From assembly GCF_008692035.1 (NCBI RefSeq), contig NZ_VTFG01000001.1, positions 3,163,501 through 3,227,500 of the forward strand: 64,000 nt of DNA, read 5' to 3'. The notes under the pieces are model-generated. The model searched no databases, had not been told where the DNA came from, and saw only the letters and a program-made list of their open reading frames with translations. Both the position numbers and the translations under genes were made by a program. This document shows, piece by piece, positions 25,540-39,113 of the stretch; the stretch's first letter is position 1; every line of letters begins with the position of its first letter. The DNA is from Pseudomonas marginalis (GTDB taxonomy: Bacteria; Pseudomonadota; Gammaproteobacteria; Pseudomonadales; Pseudomonadaceae).

Positions 25540-27393
25540 ATGCTCAAACGCTTTGCCTGGATGGCACTCTTTGCCTGCGCCCCGCTGTACGCGGCACCGC
25601 ATCTTGATGATCAACGTTTGCAGCAACTGGCCAATGATCCGTTCTGGCTTTCTCTGGGCCATTACGAAGCCGGCAAAGTCAGTGGCTGGCGCAGCTATGT
25701 CAGTGAAAAGAAATTCTTCCTCGCCGCCGATGGCGCCCACCACCCGGATGCAGAACTCAAGGCCACCGTTGAAGCGCTTTACGCTCCGGCCAGCCTGGGT
25801 GAAAAACACGCCCAATGCGTTTACCCCGCACGTACCCGCTGGCTCAAGGATCAGTTGCACCTCACTGACCTGCCCGCCGTGGACTGCAAGGAATTCAAGC
25901 AATGGTTCAAGGACGTCGCCCCCCATAGCGCGGTGATGATCTTCCCGGCGGCCTACCTCAACAGTCCGTCGTCGATGTTCGGTCACACCCTGCTGCGTAT
26001 CGACCAGGCCGACGTGCAGAGCAACAAGACCGCACTGCTCAGCTACGCGATCAACTTCGGCGCCTATATCGAAGGCTCGGACAACAGCATCCTGTACGCC
26101 TGGAAAGGCCTGATGGGCGGCTACCCCGGCCTGTTCGCCCTGGTGCCCTACCAGGAAAAACTCTCCGAATACCGCAGCCTCGAAAACCGCGACCTGTGGG
26201 AATACCGCCTCAACCTCACCCAGGTCGAGACCGAGCGCATGGTCGAGCACGTGTGGGAGCTCAAGCAGATCCAGTTCGACTACTTCTTCTTCGATGAAAA
26301 CTGCTCCTATCGCCTGCTGGAACTGCTGCAAGTGGCGCGCCCCGGCCTGCGCCTGACCGAGCAATTCCCGCTCACCGCGATCCCCACCGACACGGTCAAG
26401 GCCGTGAAGGACGCGGGCCTGGTGGAAAAGATCGACTACCGTCCCTCCCGCGAGCGCGAGTTGCTGGAGCGTGCCAAGCCGCTCGACAGCGACGAGCAAC
26501 AATGGGTACTGAAAGTCAGCGACGACCAGCAGCAATTGCAGGCGCCAGCCTTCAAAGCATTGCCTCGCGACCGCCAGGCGCTGATCATCGACGCCGCCTA
26601 CCGCCTGGGCCGCTACCGTGCCAATGGCCTCGAGCGCGACACCGCGCGCTCCCAACGCAGCTTCGAACTGCTGCGCGCGATCAACCAGAACCCCGCGCCC
26701 GACCTGACGATCACGCCCCCCGGCCTGCCCGAAAACGGCCATGAATCGCGCACCTGGCAAGCCGGCCTCGGCACCCGTGGCGACAAGGCCTTCGGCGAAT
26801 ACGGCCTGCGCATGGCCTATCACGACCTCAACGACAACGCCGAAGGCTTCCCCCTCGGCGCCCAGATCGAAATCCTGCAGATGAAACTGCGCCAGTACGA
26901 AGGCAACCACTGGCAACTGCAGCAACTGGACCTGGCCACCATCCGCTCCCTGACCCCGCGCAACGCCTTGCTGCAGCCGTGGTCCTGGCAAGTTACCGGC
27001 GGCCTGGAGCGGGTGCCCGGTAAACACGACGACGAAACCCTGGTCGCCCACGTCAACGGCGGCGCCGGCGGCACCTGGCAACTGCGCGACGATATGCTCG
27101 GCTTCGCCCTCGGCACCGTGCGCGTGGAACACAACAACGACTTCAACGAAGCCATCTCTCCCGCGGCCGGGTTCAATACCGGCGTGCTGTGGAAAAACCC
27201 GCTGGGCAATTTGAGCCTGGAAGCGAAAGGGGATTTCTTCACCAATGGTGAAGTGCGGCGCAGCATCAGCCTGAACCAGCAGTGGGAACTGTCCCGCAAC
27301 CTCGGCCTGCGCCTGAGTGCACAGCGCGAGTACAGCCACTTGTCGACGCCGGTGAATGAAGTGATGCTTGAGGTGAAGTGGTATCACTACTGA
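25540..27393 (+). CDS. DUF4105 family envelope protein
   Basis: A 617-residue exported protein (signal peptide, cleavage near LYAAPH at about residue 19-20). The DUF4105 core contains H149 in SMFGHTLLR and C255 in DENCSYRLLELL. This His/Cys pair resembles a permuted NlpC/P60-type cysteine hydrolase site, so a peptidase or acyltransferase role in the envelope is possible; this is inference. The C-terminal 250 residues are rich in alternating strands (QAGLGTRGDKAFGEYGLRM, then LEAKGDFFTNGEVRRSISLN), like an outer-membrane beta-barrel. There is no clear ribosome binding site. Preceded by DUF3015 and followed 48 nt later by chorismate mutase. Confidence 0.85.
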   Translation: MLKRFAWMALFACAPLYAAPHLDDQRLQQLANDPFWLSLGHYEAGKVSGWRSYVSEKKFFLAADGAHHPDAELKATVEALYAPASLGEKHAQCVYPARTRWLKDQLHLTDLPAVDCKEFKQWFKDVAPHSAVMIFPAAYLNSPSSMFGHTLLRIDQADVQSNKTALLSYAINFGAYIEGSDNSILYAWKGLMGGYPGLFALVPYQEKLSEYRSLENRDLWEYRLNLTQVETERMVEHVWELKQIQFDYFFFDENCSYRLLELLQVARPGLRLTEQFPLTAIPTDTVKAVKDAGLVEKIDYRPSRERELLERAKPLDSDEQQWVLKVSDDQQQLQAPAFKALPRDRQALIIDAAYRLGRYRANGLERDTARSQRSFELLRAINQNPAPDLTITPPGLPENGHESRTWQAGLGTRGDKAFGEYGLRMAYHDLNDNAEGFPLGAQIEILQMKLRQYEGNHWQLQQLDLATIRSLTPRNALLQPWSWQVTGGLERVPGKHDDETLVAHVNGGAGGTWQLRDDMLGFALGTVRVEHNNDFNEAISPAAGFNTGVLWKNPLGNLSLEAKGDFFTNGEVRRSISLNQQWELSRNLGLRLSAQREYSHLSTPVNEVMLEVKWYHY

Positions 27394-27441
27394 CTAACAC
27401 CTTTTGTCAGCATTGCCCGCACCATCAGGAGTTCACTCGAC

Positions 27442-27747
27442 ATGGCCGTTACCTGCACCACCCTTGAAGAAGTTCGAAACAACATCGACCGCCTCGACCA
27501 GCAAATCGTCACCCTGCTGGCCGAACGCGGCCACTACGTCTCCCAGGCGGCACGCTTCAAAAAAGACACCGATGGCGTCAAGGCCCCGCAGCGGGTCGAG
27601 CAGGTGATCGCCAAGGTGCGGGATCTGGCGCAGACCGTGGGCGCCAACCCCGAGGTGACCGAGCAGGTCTATCGCGCAATGATCGCGGCGTTTATCCAGC
27701 AGGAATTGGCGGATCATGCGGCTCTGGCGACCAACCAGGCAACCTAG
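27442..27747 (+). CDS. Chorismate mutase, AroQ class
   Basis: A short, all-helical 101-residue protein of the AroQ/PchB type, converting chorismate to prephenate. Helix 1 reads EEVRNNIDRLDQQIVTLLAE, the usual R-x2-I-D-x-L-D pattern. Active-site basics occur further on (KKD, then the APQRVEQVI region). A helix ending IQQELADH is typical of the C-terminus. No signal peptide is seen, so it is cytoplasmic. AGGAG precedes the ATG. Isochorismate pyruvate lyase (PchB) has the same fold and length, but no pyochelin genes lie nearby, so chorismate mutase is preferred. Confidence 0.85.
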   Translation: MAVTCTTLEEVRNNIDRLDQQIVTLLAERGHYVSQAARFKKDTDGVKAPQRVEQVIAKVRDLAQTVGANPEVTEQVYRAMIAAFIQQELADHAALATNQAT

Positions 27748-27894
27748 GCCCTTGTGGGGAGGGCGCCAACGGCTTCGGTGCCCACCGCCCGACCTCATCG
27801 TGCTCCACACCTTTCTCACACCCCTTTCACACCTCCCCGACAAATCCCTATCTAGACTTCTCCTATCAGCCGTGAAACGGCCAGGGAGCAAGCA

Positions 27895-28251
27895 ATGTGG
27901 CGGTATGCAGTAATGCTGTGTGCGGTGGTGTGGCTATCGGGTTGCCAGTCAACCCATCAGGAATTGCTGGCTCGGGGCTATCCGCCCGCCTTTGCCGATG
28001 GTTTTGACGATGGGTGCAGCAGCGGCCGCCAGGCGGCGGGGGTGATCACTGGGGTGTTTCGCAAAAACGTGCCGCGTTACCTGAAAGACCGGGTCTACGC
28101 CGAAGGCTGGGAGGATGGCTTTCGCCAGTGCAAGGCCATGCGCGAGAACGAGGAGCTGCGCGACTACAAGGACAATCACTGGGATGACCGTGAACGCGCC
28201 TGGCAACAGGAGAAGAACCGGGATGCTGCGCGGGCCTATCGCTCGCAATAG
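27895..28251 (+). CDS. Small lipoprotein, function unknown
   Basis: A 118-residue predicted lipoprotein: signal MWRYAVMLCAVVWLSGC with lipobox LSGC and lipidated Cys17. The mature part has two similar Gly/Asp motifs, FADGFDDGCSSGRQAAG and YAEGWEDGFRQCKAM, suggesting an internal duplication with one cysteine each. The rest is strongly charged and helical. GGGAG precedes the ATG. Homologues appear to be common in pseudomonads, but no function is known to me. It is followed about 70 nt later by the Gre-like gene, possibly in one transcript. Confidence 0.8.
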   Translation: MWRYAVMLCAVVWLSGCQSTHQELLARGYPPAFADGFDDGCSSGRQAAGVITGVFRKNVPRYLKDRVYAEGWEDGFRQCKAMRENEELRDYKDNHWDDRERAWQQEKNRDAARAYRSQ

Positions 28252-28321
28252 GTCGCTTTCAGACATTCATCGAAACTAAAGTGCGGCGAACATGGCCCAA
28301 GCTCCATAGAGGGAGAACGTC

Positions 28322-30201
<1,880 letters not shown>

Positions 30202-30350
30202 TTATCAATTCATGTCGCACCGCGACAGGGCAAAATGTCGCTTTTGTGAATTTAAATGGTGCATTAGATATAAATAAACCCAAGAAACAGGGATTTATCG
30301 CACTTAAAAGGGGATTGCCAAGGCAGGTTATGCACCAGCAGGGAAAAAGC

Positions 30351-30376
30351 TATCGGGGGCAAGCCCCCTCCCACAT
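30351..30376. repeat. Single REP element
   Basis: TATCGGGGGCAAGCCCCC followed by TCCCACAT, one arm of the same palindrome family as the REPINs, between gdhA and ettA. No partner arm is present. Confidence 0.85.
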
Positions 30377-30403
30377 TTGATCGGTGTGGGTCAGGAAAAA
30401 TGT

Positions 30404-30437
30404 AAAAAAAAACGGAGTCCGAGGACTCCGCTTTTTT
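30404..30437 (-). terminator. Terminator of ettA
   Basis: On the minus strand CGGAGTCC-TC-GGACTCCG forms an 8-bp stem, followed by a run of nine T and preceded by A residues. Confidence 0.92.
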
Positions 30438-30450
30438 CACACCAGCCGGA

Positions 30451-32115
<1,665 letters not shown>

Positions 32116-32400
32116 GGTGAACCTAGCGTCAGTGACTGATGAATTAAGCGGGCGAAGCCCGTGCCAGGCCATGCGCCGCGCGGGCCGTTGACTATCATCA
32201 ATGCCAGCGAGCGGAAAAAGCCTGAATGTCTGGGGCTGGAACGCCCCCGCGTAACCGGCAAAGCTACCTGAATGCGCTTGGTCAGTCCAGCCAAGCGGGG
32301 CTGGCACTTTGCCACAAGTCAAGGCATGCTAGCCGCCCTTCGGGCGTCCGGCTTATAGTGCACGTCGCGCGCCAGTCCAGCCAAACCGCAGGATCACAGC

Positions 32401-35400
32401 TTGTCCAAAGTCACGCCGCCAACGCCCTTGCGCGCCGCTCATGTAGCGCCGGGAACGCCCCTGCACGGCACCCTCAAAGGCGCATTGGCGACGCTTGTCC
32501 TCCTGCTGCTCGCATTATTGTTCTGGCAACTGCTGGACCAGTTGCAGCAAAACCAGAAAAACCAACAGCAATACACCATCGACTACAGTGCCGACCTGGC
32601 TGAACAGATCAGCCTGAACATGGCCCTGAGCGCAAAAATTGCCCTGAACCTGCTACCGATGGTCGAGCCGCCGCGCGACATCGAACAGCAGCAGGCCTTG
32701 ACGCGCACGTTGCAGCGCTCGCTGCCGGAACTGCGCAGTATCGCCCTGCTGGCGCCCAGCGGCGCGATGATCAGCGACAGCGCCAATGACAGCCAGGACA
32801 GCGCCTGGCTGGAAGAATTGGTGCAGCGCAGCCACGGCCAACCCTACTACCTGAGCAATAACAACGACGGCACCCTCATCTATCTGCTGCTGCACCAGCC
32901 CAGCGGCGGCTCAAGGATGTACTGGGCGCTGCGCCTGGCACCCGAGTACCTGGTCAACCTGACCCGCCAGGACAGCCAGGGCCAACGGCCGATGTGGGCC
33001 ATCGAGAACCGCCTGAACCACCGCGTGGTCAGCCGTGACAGCGGCATGCCGGCGCAATGGGGCGACGCCCTGACCCCGGATGACCTGAATAAAAGCGTGC
33101 TGGTCACGCCCCTGAGCAAAAGCGACTGGCAATTGCGTGGGATGTTCGACCGCGCAGCCGTGCTGGAACAACTGCTGCCGGCGTTTATCGGTAAATGCCT
33201 GCTGGGCCTGGCCTTCTCGCTGATCCCCGTGATCGTGCTGCTGAATATGCGTCGCCGCCAGCGCCAGGTGCATGAAGGCCGGCGTCGGTATCAGGATATT
33301 TTCGAAGGCACCGGCGTCGCCCTGTGCGTACTTGACCTGTCGGGCCTGAATGCATTTTTTGGCAAGGTGCACTTGCAGACCCGCGAGCAACTGCACGCCT
33401 GGCTGCAAACCTCCCCCGAGGAATGCCGGCAGTTGCTCACCGAACTGCGCATCACCGAGATCAACCAGGTGGCGGTGAGCCTGCTCAGAGTGGGCTCCTG
33501 CGAGGAAGCGTGGGAGCGGCTGATCGATGATTGCCCGCGCAATACCACGTCCATCGGGCATCAGATACTCGAAGCGGTCCTGACCCAACAGAATCAGCTT
33601 GAGTTGGAAATCCAGCTCAAGGATGTGGCCGGCAACGAACAGTACCTTTGGATGGTGATGCGCCTGCCGGAGCAGCAGGACGACTTCAAGGCGGTGATCC
33701 TCAGCATCAGCGACATCACCAGCCGCAAGCTGATCGAACTGTCGCTGGTGGAACGCGAAAGCTTCTGGTCGGACGTGGTGCGTACCGTGCCCGACCACTT
33801 GTATGTGCAGGACGTGATCAGCCAGCGCATGATCTTCAGCAACCACCATCTGGGCCACACCCTCGGCTATACCAAGGCCGAACTGCAGCAAATGGGCGAG
33901 TATTTCTGGGAAATCCTGCTGCACCCCGAAGACGCCGAGCATTACCACGATTTGCGCCAACAGCAACGCCAGGCCGGCTACGCGACGCAGTTGCACTGCC
34001 AGTTGCGCTTTCGCCATCGCAACAATCAATGGCGGCGCTTTGATATCCGCGAGCAGGCCCTGGCGCGGGACAAATCGGCGCAAGTCACGCGTATCATCGG
34101 TGTGGCCAAGGACATCACCGACCAGATCGAAGCCAGCGAGTCCCTGCGCGACAGCGAAAAGCGCTACCGCATGCTGGCCGAAAGCATCAGCGACGTGATC
34201 TGCTCCACCGACAGCCAACTGGCCCTCAACTACATCAGCCCGTCGGTCAACGCCGTGCTGGGTTACGACGTGGACTGGGTATTCAAGAACGGCTGGCAGT
34301 CGATCATCGCCAACCCCCAGCAACTGACCGGCATCTATAGCTTGCTGGAACAGGTCAGCCGGGCGCTGGGCGATCCCGACGCGCTGAACAGACTCCGTGA
34401 TCAAGTGCAGACCCAATTGTTCCTGTTCGACTGCCTGCGCGCCGACGGCCGCAAGGTGCCGATCGAGCTGCGCCTGGTGCTGGTGTGGGATGAGCACGGC
34501 GCCTTCGAAGGCGTCCTCGGCGTGGGCCGCGATATCAGCCAGCAACGCCGCGCGGAAAAAGACCTGCGCATGGCCGCCACCGTATTCGAACACTCCACGT
34601 CGGCGATCCTGATCACCGACCCGGCCGGTTATATCGTGCAGGCCAACGAGGCGTTCAGCCGGGTCAGCGGTTATGCAGTGAGTGACGTACTCGACCAGTT
34701 GCCGAACATGCTCACCGTCGACGAACAACAGGAAGCCCACCTGCGCTATGTGCTCAAGCAATTGCACCAGCACAGCACCTGGGAAGGCGAAGTGTGGCTC
34801 AAGCGCCGTAACGGCGAGCACTACCCGGCCTGGGTCGGCATTACGGCGGTGTTCGACGACGAAGGCGACCTGGCCAGTTATGTGTGTTTCTTCAGTGATA
34901 TCAGCGAACGCAAGGCCAGCGAACAGCGCATCCACCGCCTGGCCTACTACGACGCCCTGACCCACCTGCCCAACCGCACGCTGTTCCAGGACCGCCTGCA
35001 CACCGCGCTGCAATCAGCCGAACGGCAGAAGTCGTGGGTGGTGCTGATGTTCCTTGACCTCGACCGTTTCAAGCCGATCAACGACTCCCTGGGCCACGCC
35101 GCCGGCGACCGTATGCTCAAGGAAATGGCGACCCGCCTGCTCGGCTGCGTGGCCGAAGACGACACCGTGGCACGCATGGGCGGCGACGAGTTCACGTTGC
35201 TGCTGCAACCGCGGGTCAACCGCGAGATGGCGCTGAACCGCGCGATCCATGTGGCCGAGCAGATCCTCGCCAGCCTGGTGAAGCCCTTCGTGCTGGAGGG
35301 TCGCGAGTTCTTTGTGACCGCCAGTATCGGCATCGCACTCAGCCCCCAGGACGGCAACGAGCTGAGCCAGTTGATGAAAAACGCCGACACCGCGATGTAT

Positions 35401-36252
35401 CACGCCAAGGAACGCGGCAAGAACAACTTCCAGTTCTACCAGGCCGATATGAACGCCAGCGCCCTGGAACGCCTGGAACTGGAGAGCGACCTGCGCCACG
35501 CCCTGGAGCAGGACGAATTCGTGCTCTATTACCAGCCGCAGTTCAGCGGCGACGGCAAACGCCTGACCGGTGCCGAGGCGCTGCTGCGCTGGCGCCACCC
35601 ACGCCGTGGACTGGTGCCGCCGGGGGACTTCATTCCGGTGCTCGAAGAGCTGGGCCTGGTGGTGGACGTGGGCGACTGGGTGATCAGCGAAGCCTGTCGC
35701 CAGCTCAAGACCTGGCACCAGAACAAGGTGCGGGTGCCGAAAGTCTCGGTGAACATCTCTGCGCGGCAGTTCTCCGACGGCCAACTGGGCACGCGCATCG
35801 CCACCATCCTCAAGGACACCGGCCTGCCGCCGGCGTGCCTGGAGCTGGAGCTGACCGAAAGTATCCTGATGCGCGAAGTCAACGAAGCCATGCACATCCT
35901 CGACAGCCTGAAAAACCTGGGCCTGAGCATCGCGGTGGATGACTTCGGCACCGGTTATTCGTCCCTCAACTACCTCAAGCAATTCCCCATCGACGTGCTG
36001 AAAATCGACCGCACCTTCGTCGATGGCCTACCCTCCGGCGAACAGGATGCGCAAATCGCCCGCGCCATTATCGCCATGGCCCACAGCCTCAACCTGGCGG
36101 TGATTGCCGAAGGTGTGGAAACCCATGAGCAGCTGGACTTCCTGCGCGAGCATGGTTGCGACGAGGTGCAGGGGTATCTGTTCGGGCGGCCGATGCCGGC
36201 GAATCGGTTCGAGGCGCAGTTCAGCAATGATGCGCTGTTCATGTTCGATTGA
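32401..36252 (+). CDS. morA: Membrane PAS-GGDEF-EAL sensor MorA
   Basis: A 1283-residue c-di-GMP enzyme; P. putida MorA (a motility and biofilm regulator) has almost the same length, and in P. aeruginosa morA also sits beside glyA. TM1 is near 27-46, a periplasmic sensor to about 258, TM2 about 263-283, then a series of PAS domains (about 290-840). The GGDEF domain has the intact motif MGGDEF (927-931), the EAL domain EAL at 1059-1061 in GAEALLRW. The inhibitory I-site, normally RxxD, reads AEDD (918-921), so product feedback may be lost. The start is TTG at 32401 with AGGA upstream; the first in-frame ATG would remove TM1. Confidence 0.95.
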   Translation: MSKVTPPTPLRAAHVAPGTPLHGTLKGALATLVLLLLALLFWQLLDQLQQNQKNQQQYTIDYSADLAEQISLNMALSAKIALNLLPMVEPPRDIEQQQALTRTLQRSLPELRSIALLAPSGAMISDSANDSQDSAWLEELVQRSHGQPYYLSNNNDGTLIYLLLHQPSGGSRMYWALRLAPEYLVNLTRQDSQGQRPMWAIENRLNHRVVSRDSGMPAQWGDALTPDDLNKSVLVTPLSKSDWQLRGMFDRAAVLEQLLPAFIGKCLLGLAFSLIPVIVLLNMRRRQRQVHEGRRRYQDIFEGTGVALCVLDLSGLNAFFGKVHLQTREQLHAWLQTSPEECRQLLTELRITEINQVAVSLLRVGSCEEAWERLIDDCPRNTTSIGHQILEAVLTQQNQLELEIQLKDVAGNEQYLWMVMRLPEQQDDFKAVILSISDITSRKLIELSLVERESFWSDVVRTVPDHLYVQDVISQRMIFSNHHLGHTLGYTKAELQQMGEYFWEILLHPEDAEHYHDLRQQQRQAGYATQLHCQLRFRHRNNQWRRFDIREQALARDKSAQVTRIIGVAKDITDQIEASESLRDSEKRYRMLAESISDVICSTDSQLALNYISPSVNAVLGYDVDWVFKNGWQSIIANPQQLTGIYSLLEQVSRALGDPDALNRLRDQVQTQLFLFDCLRADGRKVPIELRLVLVWDEHGAFEGVLGVGRDISQQRRAEKDLRMAATVFEHSTSAILITDPAGYIVQANEAFSRVSGYAVSDVLDQLPNMLTVDEQQEAHLRYVLKQLHQHSTWEGEVWLKRRNGEHYPAWVGITAVFDDEGDLASYVCFFSDISERKASEQRIHRLAYYDALTHLPNRTLFQDRLHTALQSAERQKSWVVLMFLDLDRFKPINDSLGHAAGDRMLKEMATRLLGCVAEDDTVARMGGDEFTLLLQPRVNREMALNRAIHVAEQILASLVKPFVLEGREFFVTASIGIALSPQDGNELSQLMKNADTAMYHAKERGKNNFQFYQADMNASALERLELESDLRHALEQDEFVLYYQPQFSGDGKRLTGAEALLRWRHPRRGLVPPGDFIPVLEELGLVVDVGDWVISEACRQLKTWHQNKVRVPKVSVNISARQFSDGQLGTRIATILKDTGLPPACLELELTESILMREVNEAMHILDSLKNLGLSIAVDDFGTGYSSLNYLKQFPIDVLKIDRTFVDGLPSGEQDAQIARAIIAMAHSLNLAVIAEGVETHEQLDFLREHGCDEVQGYLFGRPMPANRFEAQFSNDALFMFD

Positions 36253-36394
36253 GCGGTGTGATGAGGCCGGCACAGTCACCGCCCATCCCGAGATGAGCCC
36301 CGCTTGTCCGCGACATGATGTCCTTTCATATGCCATCTAAAACCCATTGGGTTAGAATGCCCTCCTTTTCTGCCCCCGATCCTTGAGGACCGCC

Positions 36395-37648
36395 ATGTTC
36401 AGCCGTGATTTGACTATTGCCAAGTACGACGCCGATCTCTTCGCCGCCATGGAGCAAGAAGCCGTGCGCCAGGAAGAGCACATTGAGCTGATCGCTTCGG
36501 AAAACTACACCAGCCCTGCGGTGATGGAGGCTCAAGGTTCGGTTCTGACCAACAAGTACGCCGAAGGCTACCCAGGCAAGCGCTACTACGGTGGCTGCGA
36601 GTACGTCGACGTGGTTGAGCAACTGGCCATCGACCGTGCAAAAGAACTGTTCGGCGCCGATTACGCCAACGTCCAGCCGCACGCCGGCTCCCAAGCCAAC
36701 AGCGCCGTGTACCTGGCCCTGCTGCAGGGCGGCGACACCATCCTGGGCATGAGCCTGGCCCACGGTGGTCACCTGACCCACGGCGCCAGCGTTTCCTCCT
36801 CCGGCAAGCTGTACAACGCCGTTCAGTACGGTATCGATGCCAACGGCCTGATCGACTACGACGAAGTCGAGCGCCTGGCGGTCGAGCACAAGCCAAAAAT
36901 GATCGTGGCCGGTTTCTCTGCCTACTCGCAGATCCTCGACTTCCCACGCTTCCGCGCCATCGCCGACAAGGTGGGCGCCTACCTGTTCGTCGACATGGCT
37001 CACGTAGCCGGTCTGGTCGCCGCTGGCGTCTACCCGAACCCTGTGCCTTTCGCTGACGTGGTGACCACCACCACCCACAAGACCCTGCGCGGTCCACGTG
37101 GCGGCCTGATCCTGGCGCGCGCCAACGCCGAGATCGAGAAAAAGCTGAACTCCGCCGTATTCCCGGGCGCCCAGGGCGGCCCACTGGAGCACGTGATCGC
37201 CGCCAAGGCGATCTGCTTCAAGGAAGCCCTGCAACCTGAGTTCAAGACCTACCAGCAACAAGTGGTGAAAAACGCCCAGGCCATGGCCGGCGTGTTCATC
37301 GAGCGCGGTTTTGACGTGGTGTCCGGCGGTACTGAAAACCACCTGTTCCTGCTGTCCCTGATCAAGCAGGACATTTCCGGTAAAGATGCTGACGCTGCCC
37401 TGGGCAAAGCCTTCATCACCGTGAACAAAAACTCCGTGCCGAACGACCCGCGTTCGCCGTTCGTGACTTCCGGCCTGCGCTTCGGCACCCCGGCTGTGAC
37501 CACTCGTGGCTTCAAGGAAGCAGAGTGCAAGGAACTGGCCGGCTGGATCTGCGACATCCTGGCGGACCTGAACAACGAAGCCGTGATCGACGCGGTACGT
37601 GAGAAGGTCAAGGCCATCTGCAAGAAGCTGCCGGTATACGGCGCTTGA
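36395..37648 (+). CDS. glyA: Serine hydroxymethyltransferase
   Basis: PLP enzyme interconverting serine and glycine and loading tetrahydrofolate with one-carbon units. The 417-residue protein has normal length, with PLP lysine K229 in [14 protein letters not shown]. The start [12 protein letters not shown] is preceded by TTGAGGA; an ATG four codons earlier has no suitable ribosome binding site. Other family blocks: [38 protein letters not shown] and [15 protein letters not shown] strong terminator follows. Position next to morA matches the glyA3 copy of P. aeruginosa. Confidence 0.97.
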   Translation: MFSRDLTIAKYDADLFAAMEQEAVRQEEHIELIASENYTSPAVMEAQGSVLTNKYAEGYPGKRYYGGCEYVDVVEQLAIDRAKELFGADYANVQPHAGSQANSAVYLALLQGGDTILGMSLAHGGHLTHGASVSSSGKLYNAVQYGIDANGLIDYDEVERLAVEHKPKMIVAGFSAYSQILDFPRFRAIADKVGAYLFVDMAHVAGLVAAGVYPNPVPFADVVTTTTHKTLRGPRGGLILARANAEIEKKLNSAVFPGAQGGPLEHVIAAKAICFKEALQPEFKTYQQQVVKNAQAMAGVFIERGFDVVSGGTENHLFLLSLIKQDISGKDADAALGKAFITVNKNSVPNDPRSPFVTSGLRFGTPAVTTRGFKEAECKELAGWICDILADLNNEAVIDAVREKVKAICKKLPVYGA

Positions 37649-37668
37649 TTGCAGTTGCTTGACTAAGA

Positions 37669-37696
37669 AGCCCGGCTCTTGAGCCGGGCTTTTTTA
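37669..37696 (+). terminator. Terminator of glyA
   Basis: AGCCCGGCTC-TT-GAGCCGGGCT followed by a T run; a 10-bp GC-rich stem. Confidence 0.93.
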
Positions 37697-37727
37697 TGCC
37701 TGGTCTCCAACTTGAAATGAGATCAAC

Positions 37728-37799
37728 TGTGGGAGGGGGCTTGCCCCCGATAGCAGTGTGTCAGTCACATATAGGTTTACTGACCCACCGCCATCGGGG
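37728..37799. repeat. Left part of a REPIN interrupted by the IS
   Basis: TGTGGGAGGGGGCTTGCC opens a REP arm, followed by the usual centre (GTGTGTCAGTCAC and further). The second arm starts CCATCGGGG and is cut at 37799 where the IS begins. The missing part resumes at 39076. Confidence 0.88.
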
Positions 37800-39075
37800 T
37801 GTAGAACCGTAGACATCGTTTACATCTGAAACCGGGGACATCGTTTACACATTTGAGGCCTGGACGCGGGTCATACCTCGTCCAAGCCTCCCCAAGGGAT
37901 AATCACACAGGTACAAATCCCAAGCATCATCTTCAGCTTCTTTGAGCCCTATCCTTTCCCCGGACAGCGCCTCGCTGATAAATACCAACTTGCCGTTCCA
38001 CTTGATCGATCCGTCCTGCCTGACGCTTCGAACTTTCATTTCTGCCGGATATTCCACATCGGGCAAGCACCCTGGATAAATTCGGGTGGACGGCACATAC
38101 AAGTCTCCCGGACTTTTCATGCCGAGCGCTTCGTGAGGGCGTACGTAATTAAACTCATGCCTGAAATGCTCCAGCAAAAGCTGCTGCTCGACTAAGTTTT
38201 TCCCTAAGGGCAACTCAAGTTTCAAGCTACGGTGCATTCGTTCATGGCGACCATTCTGGGCGGGCCTTCCCGGCATGGTTCGCTCGGGATAAATACCCAG
38301 CCGAATCCACCAAACTGCCAGTGTGGATATTCTTGCCAGGCCAGGAGAGGCGAACGGTACCCCGTTGTCCGAACGGATAACTTCCGGCATGCCGTACTCC
38401 TGAAAAAGCCTCTCAAAGGCCTGTTTTACAGGCTGGGTCATGATCTTGGGATGGGCCCTGCACGCTAAAATCAGCCGCGACGCATGGTCTGTGACGGTCA
38501 AAGGGAAGCACATCTGAGCATTAAGCATCTTGAACTGCCCTTTGTAGTCAGCACACCACGTCTTGTTAGGTTCGTCGGCCTTTCGCATTTGTGCGTGGGA
38601 AATGCTGTGTCGGCGTTTGAAGCGCCGCTTTTTGACGAGCCCAAGTCGGTCAAGCCATTGACCGGCCGTACTTGGAGAGGGCCAGGTGACGGAGGGATCT
38701 TCCAGCCGTAATAGCTCGAGAAGCTTTTTCGGCCCCCATTTATCGTGAGCCTCCTTCATCGCGACTACACGGGCCAAAATCTCGTCGTCGGTTTTATTTG
38801 GGCTGTTGTGAGGTCGCCGGGACAGTTCGGATAAAGACCTCAAATCGCCGTCGTGCCGGGTAATCCACTTATCGACGGTAGGTCGGCTAACGTCAAAGCG
38901 GCGTGCCAACTGGCTTTTAGTGAAGTTGCCAGAAAGCCAATCAGCTACCAGCTTGATTCTTTGATTCATGGGGGACTCTTGGTTCCAGGGCATGATCAGT
39001 TACCTCCTGATCATGCGTATTAGCCTGTAAACCATGTCCCCGGTTAGAAATGTAAACGATGTCCCCGGTTTGTAC
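37800..39075. mobile_element. IS481-family insertion sequence inside a REPIN
   Basis: An element of 1276 bp by the boundaries chosen here. CGGGG occurs on both sides (37795-37799 and 39076-39080) and is the likely target duplication, though the G run makes the exact length (3-5 bp) uncertain. The ends are imperfect inverted repeats; each end carries two near-identical tandem copies of a 19-bp motif, ACCGGGGACATCGTTTACA. One intact transposase gene fills the interior. Removing the element restores a normal REPIN (GGGGCAAGCCCCCTCCCACA after the junction). Confidence 0.88.
37845..38993 (-). CDS. IS481-family transposase
   Basis: A DDE transposase of 382 residues, apparently intact. An N-terminal helix-turn-helix is at about 15-50 (SQLARRFDVSRPTVDKWI), followed by the rve integrase core. 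Catalytic residues read as D149 (WCADYKGQF), D209 (IRSDNGVPF) and E251 in the PAQNGRHERMHR motif. The start at 38993 has AGGAGGT upstream, which favours it over the ATG eight codons later. No frameshift or stop is seen, so the element may still be active. Confidence 0.92.
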   Translation of the reverse strand: MPWNQESPMNQRIKLVADWLSGNFTKSQLARRFDVSRPTVDKWITRHDGDLRSLSELSRRPHNSPNKTDDEILARVVAMKEAHDKWGPKKLLELLRLEDPSVTWPSPSTAGQWLDRLGLVKKRRFKRRHSISHAQMRKADEPNKTWCADYKGQFKMLNAQMCFPLTVTDHASRLILACRAHPKIMTQPVKQAFERLFQEYGMPEVIRSDNGVPFASPGLARISTLAVWWIRLGIYPERTMPGRPAQNGRHERMHRSLKLELPLGKNLVEQQLLLEHFRHEFNYVRPHEALGMKSPGDLYVPSTRIYPGCLPDVEYPAEMKVRSVRQDGSIKWNGKLVFISEALSGERIGLKEAEDDAWDLYLCDYPLGRLGRGMTRVQASNV

Positions 39076-39097
39076 CGGGGCAAGCCCCCTCCCACAT
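39076..39097. repeat. Right part of the interrupted REPIN
   Basis: CGGGGCAAGCCCCCTCCCAC followed by AT completes the REP arm cut at 37799. See the IS entry. Confidence 0.85.
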
Positions 39098-39113
39098 TTG
39101 ACTGCATTACACG

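Noticed and set aside
25483..27387. 634-codon minus-strand frame opposite the DUF4105 gene
   Set aside because: Shadow frame; the plus-strand protein has a signal peptide and family motifs.
32911..35013. 700-codon minus-strand frame inside morA
   Set aside because: Antisense shadow of PAS/GGDEF coding sequence; no ribosome binding site or recognisable motif.
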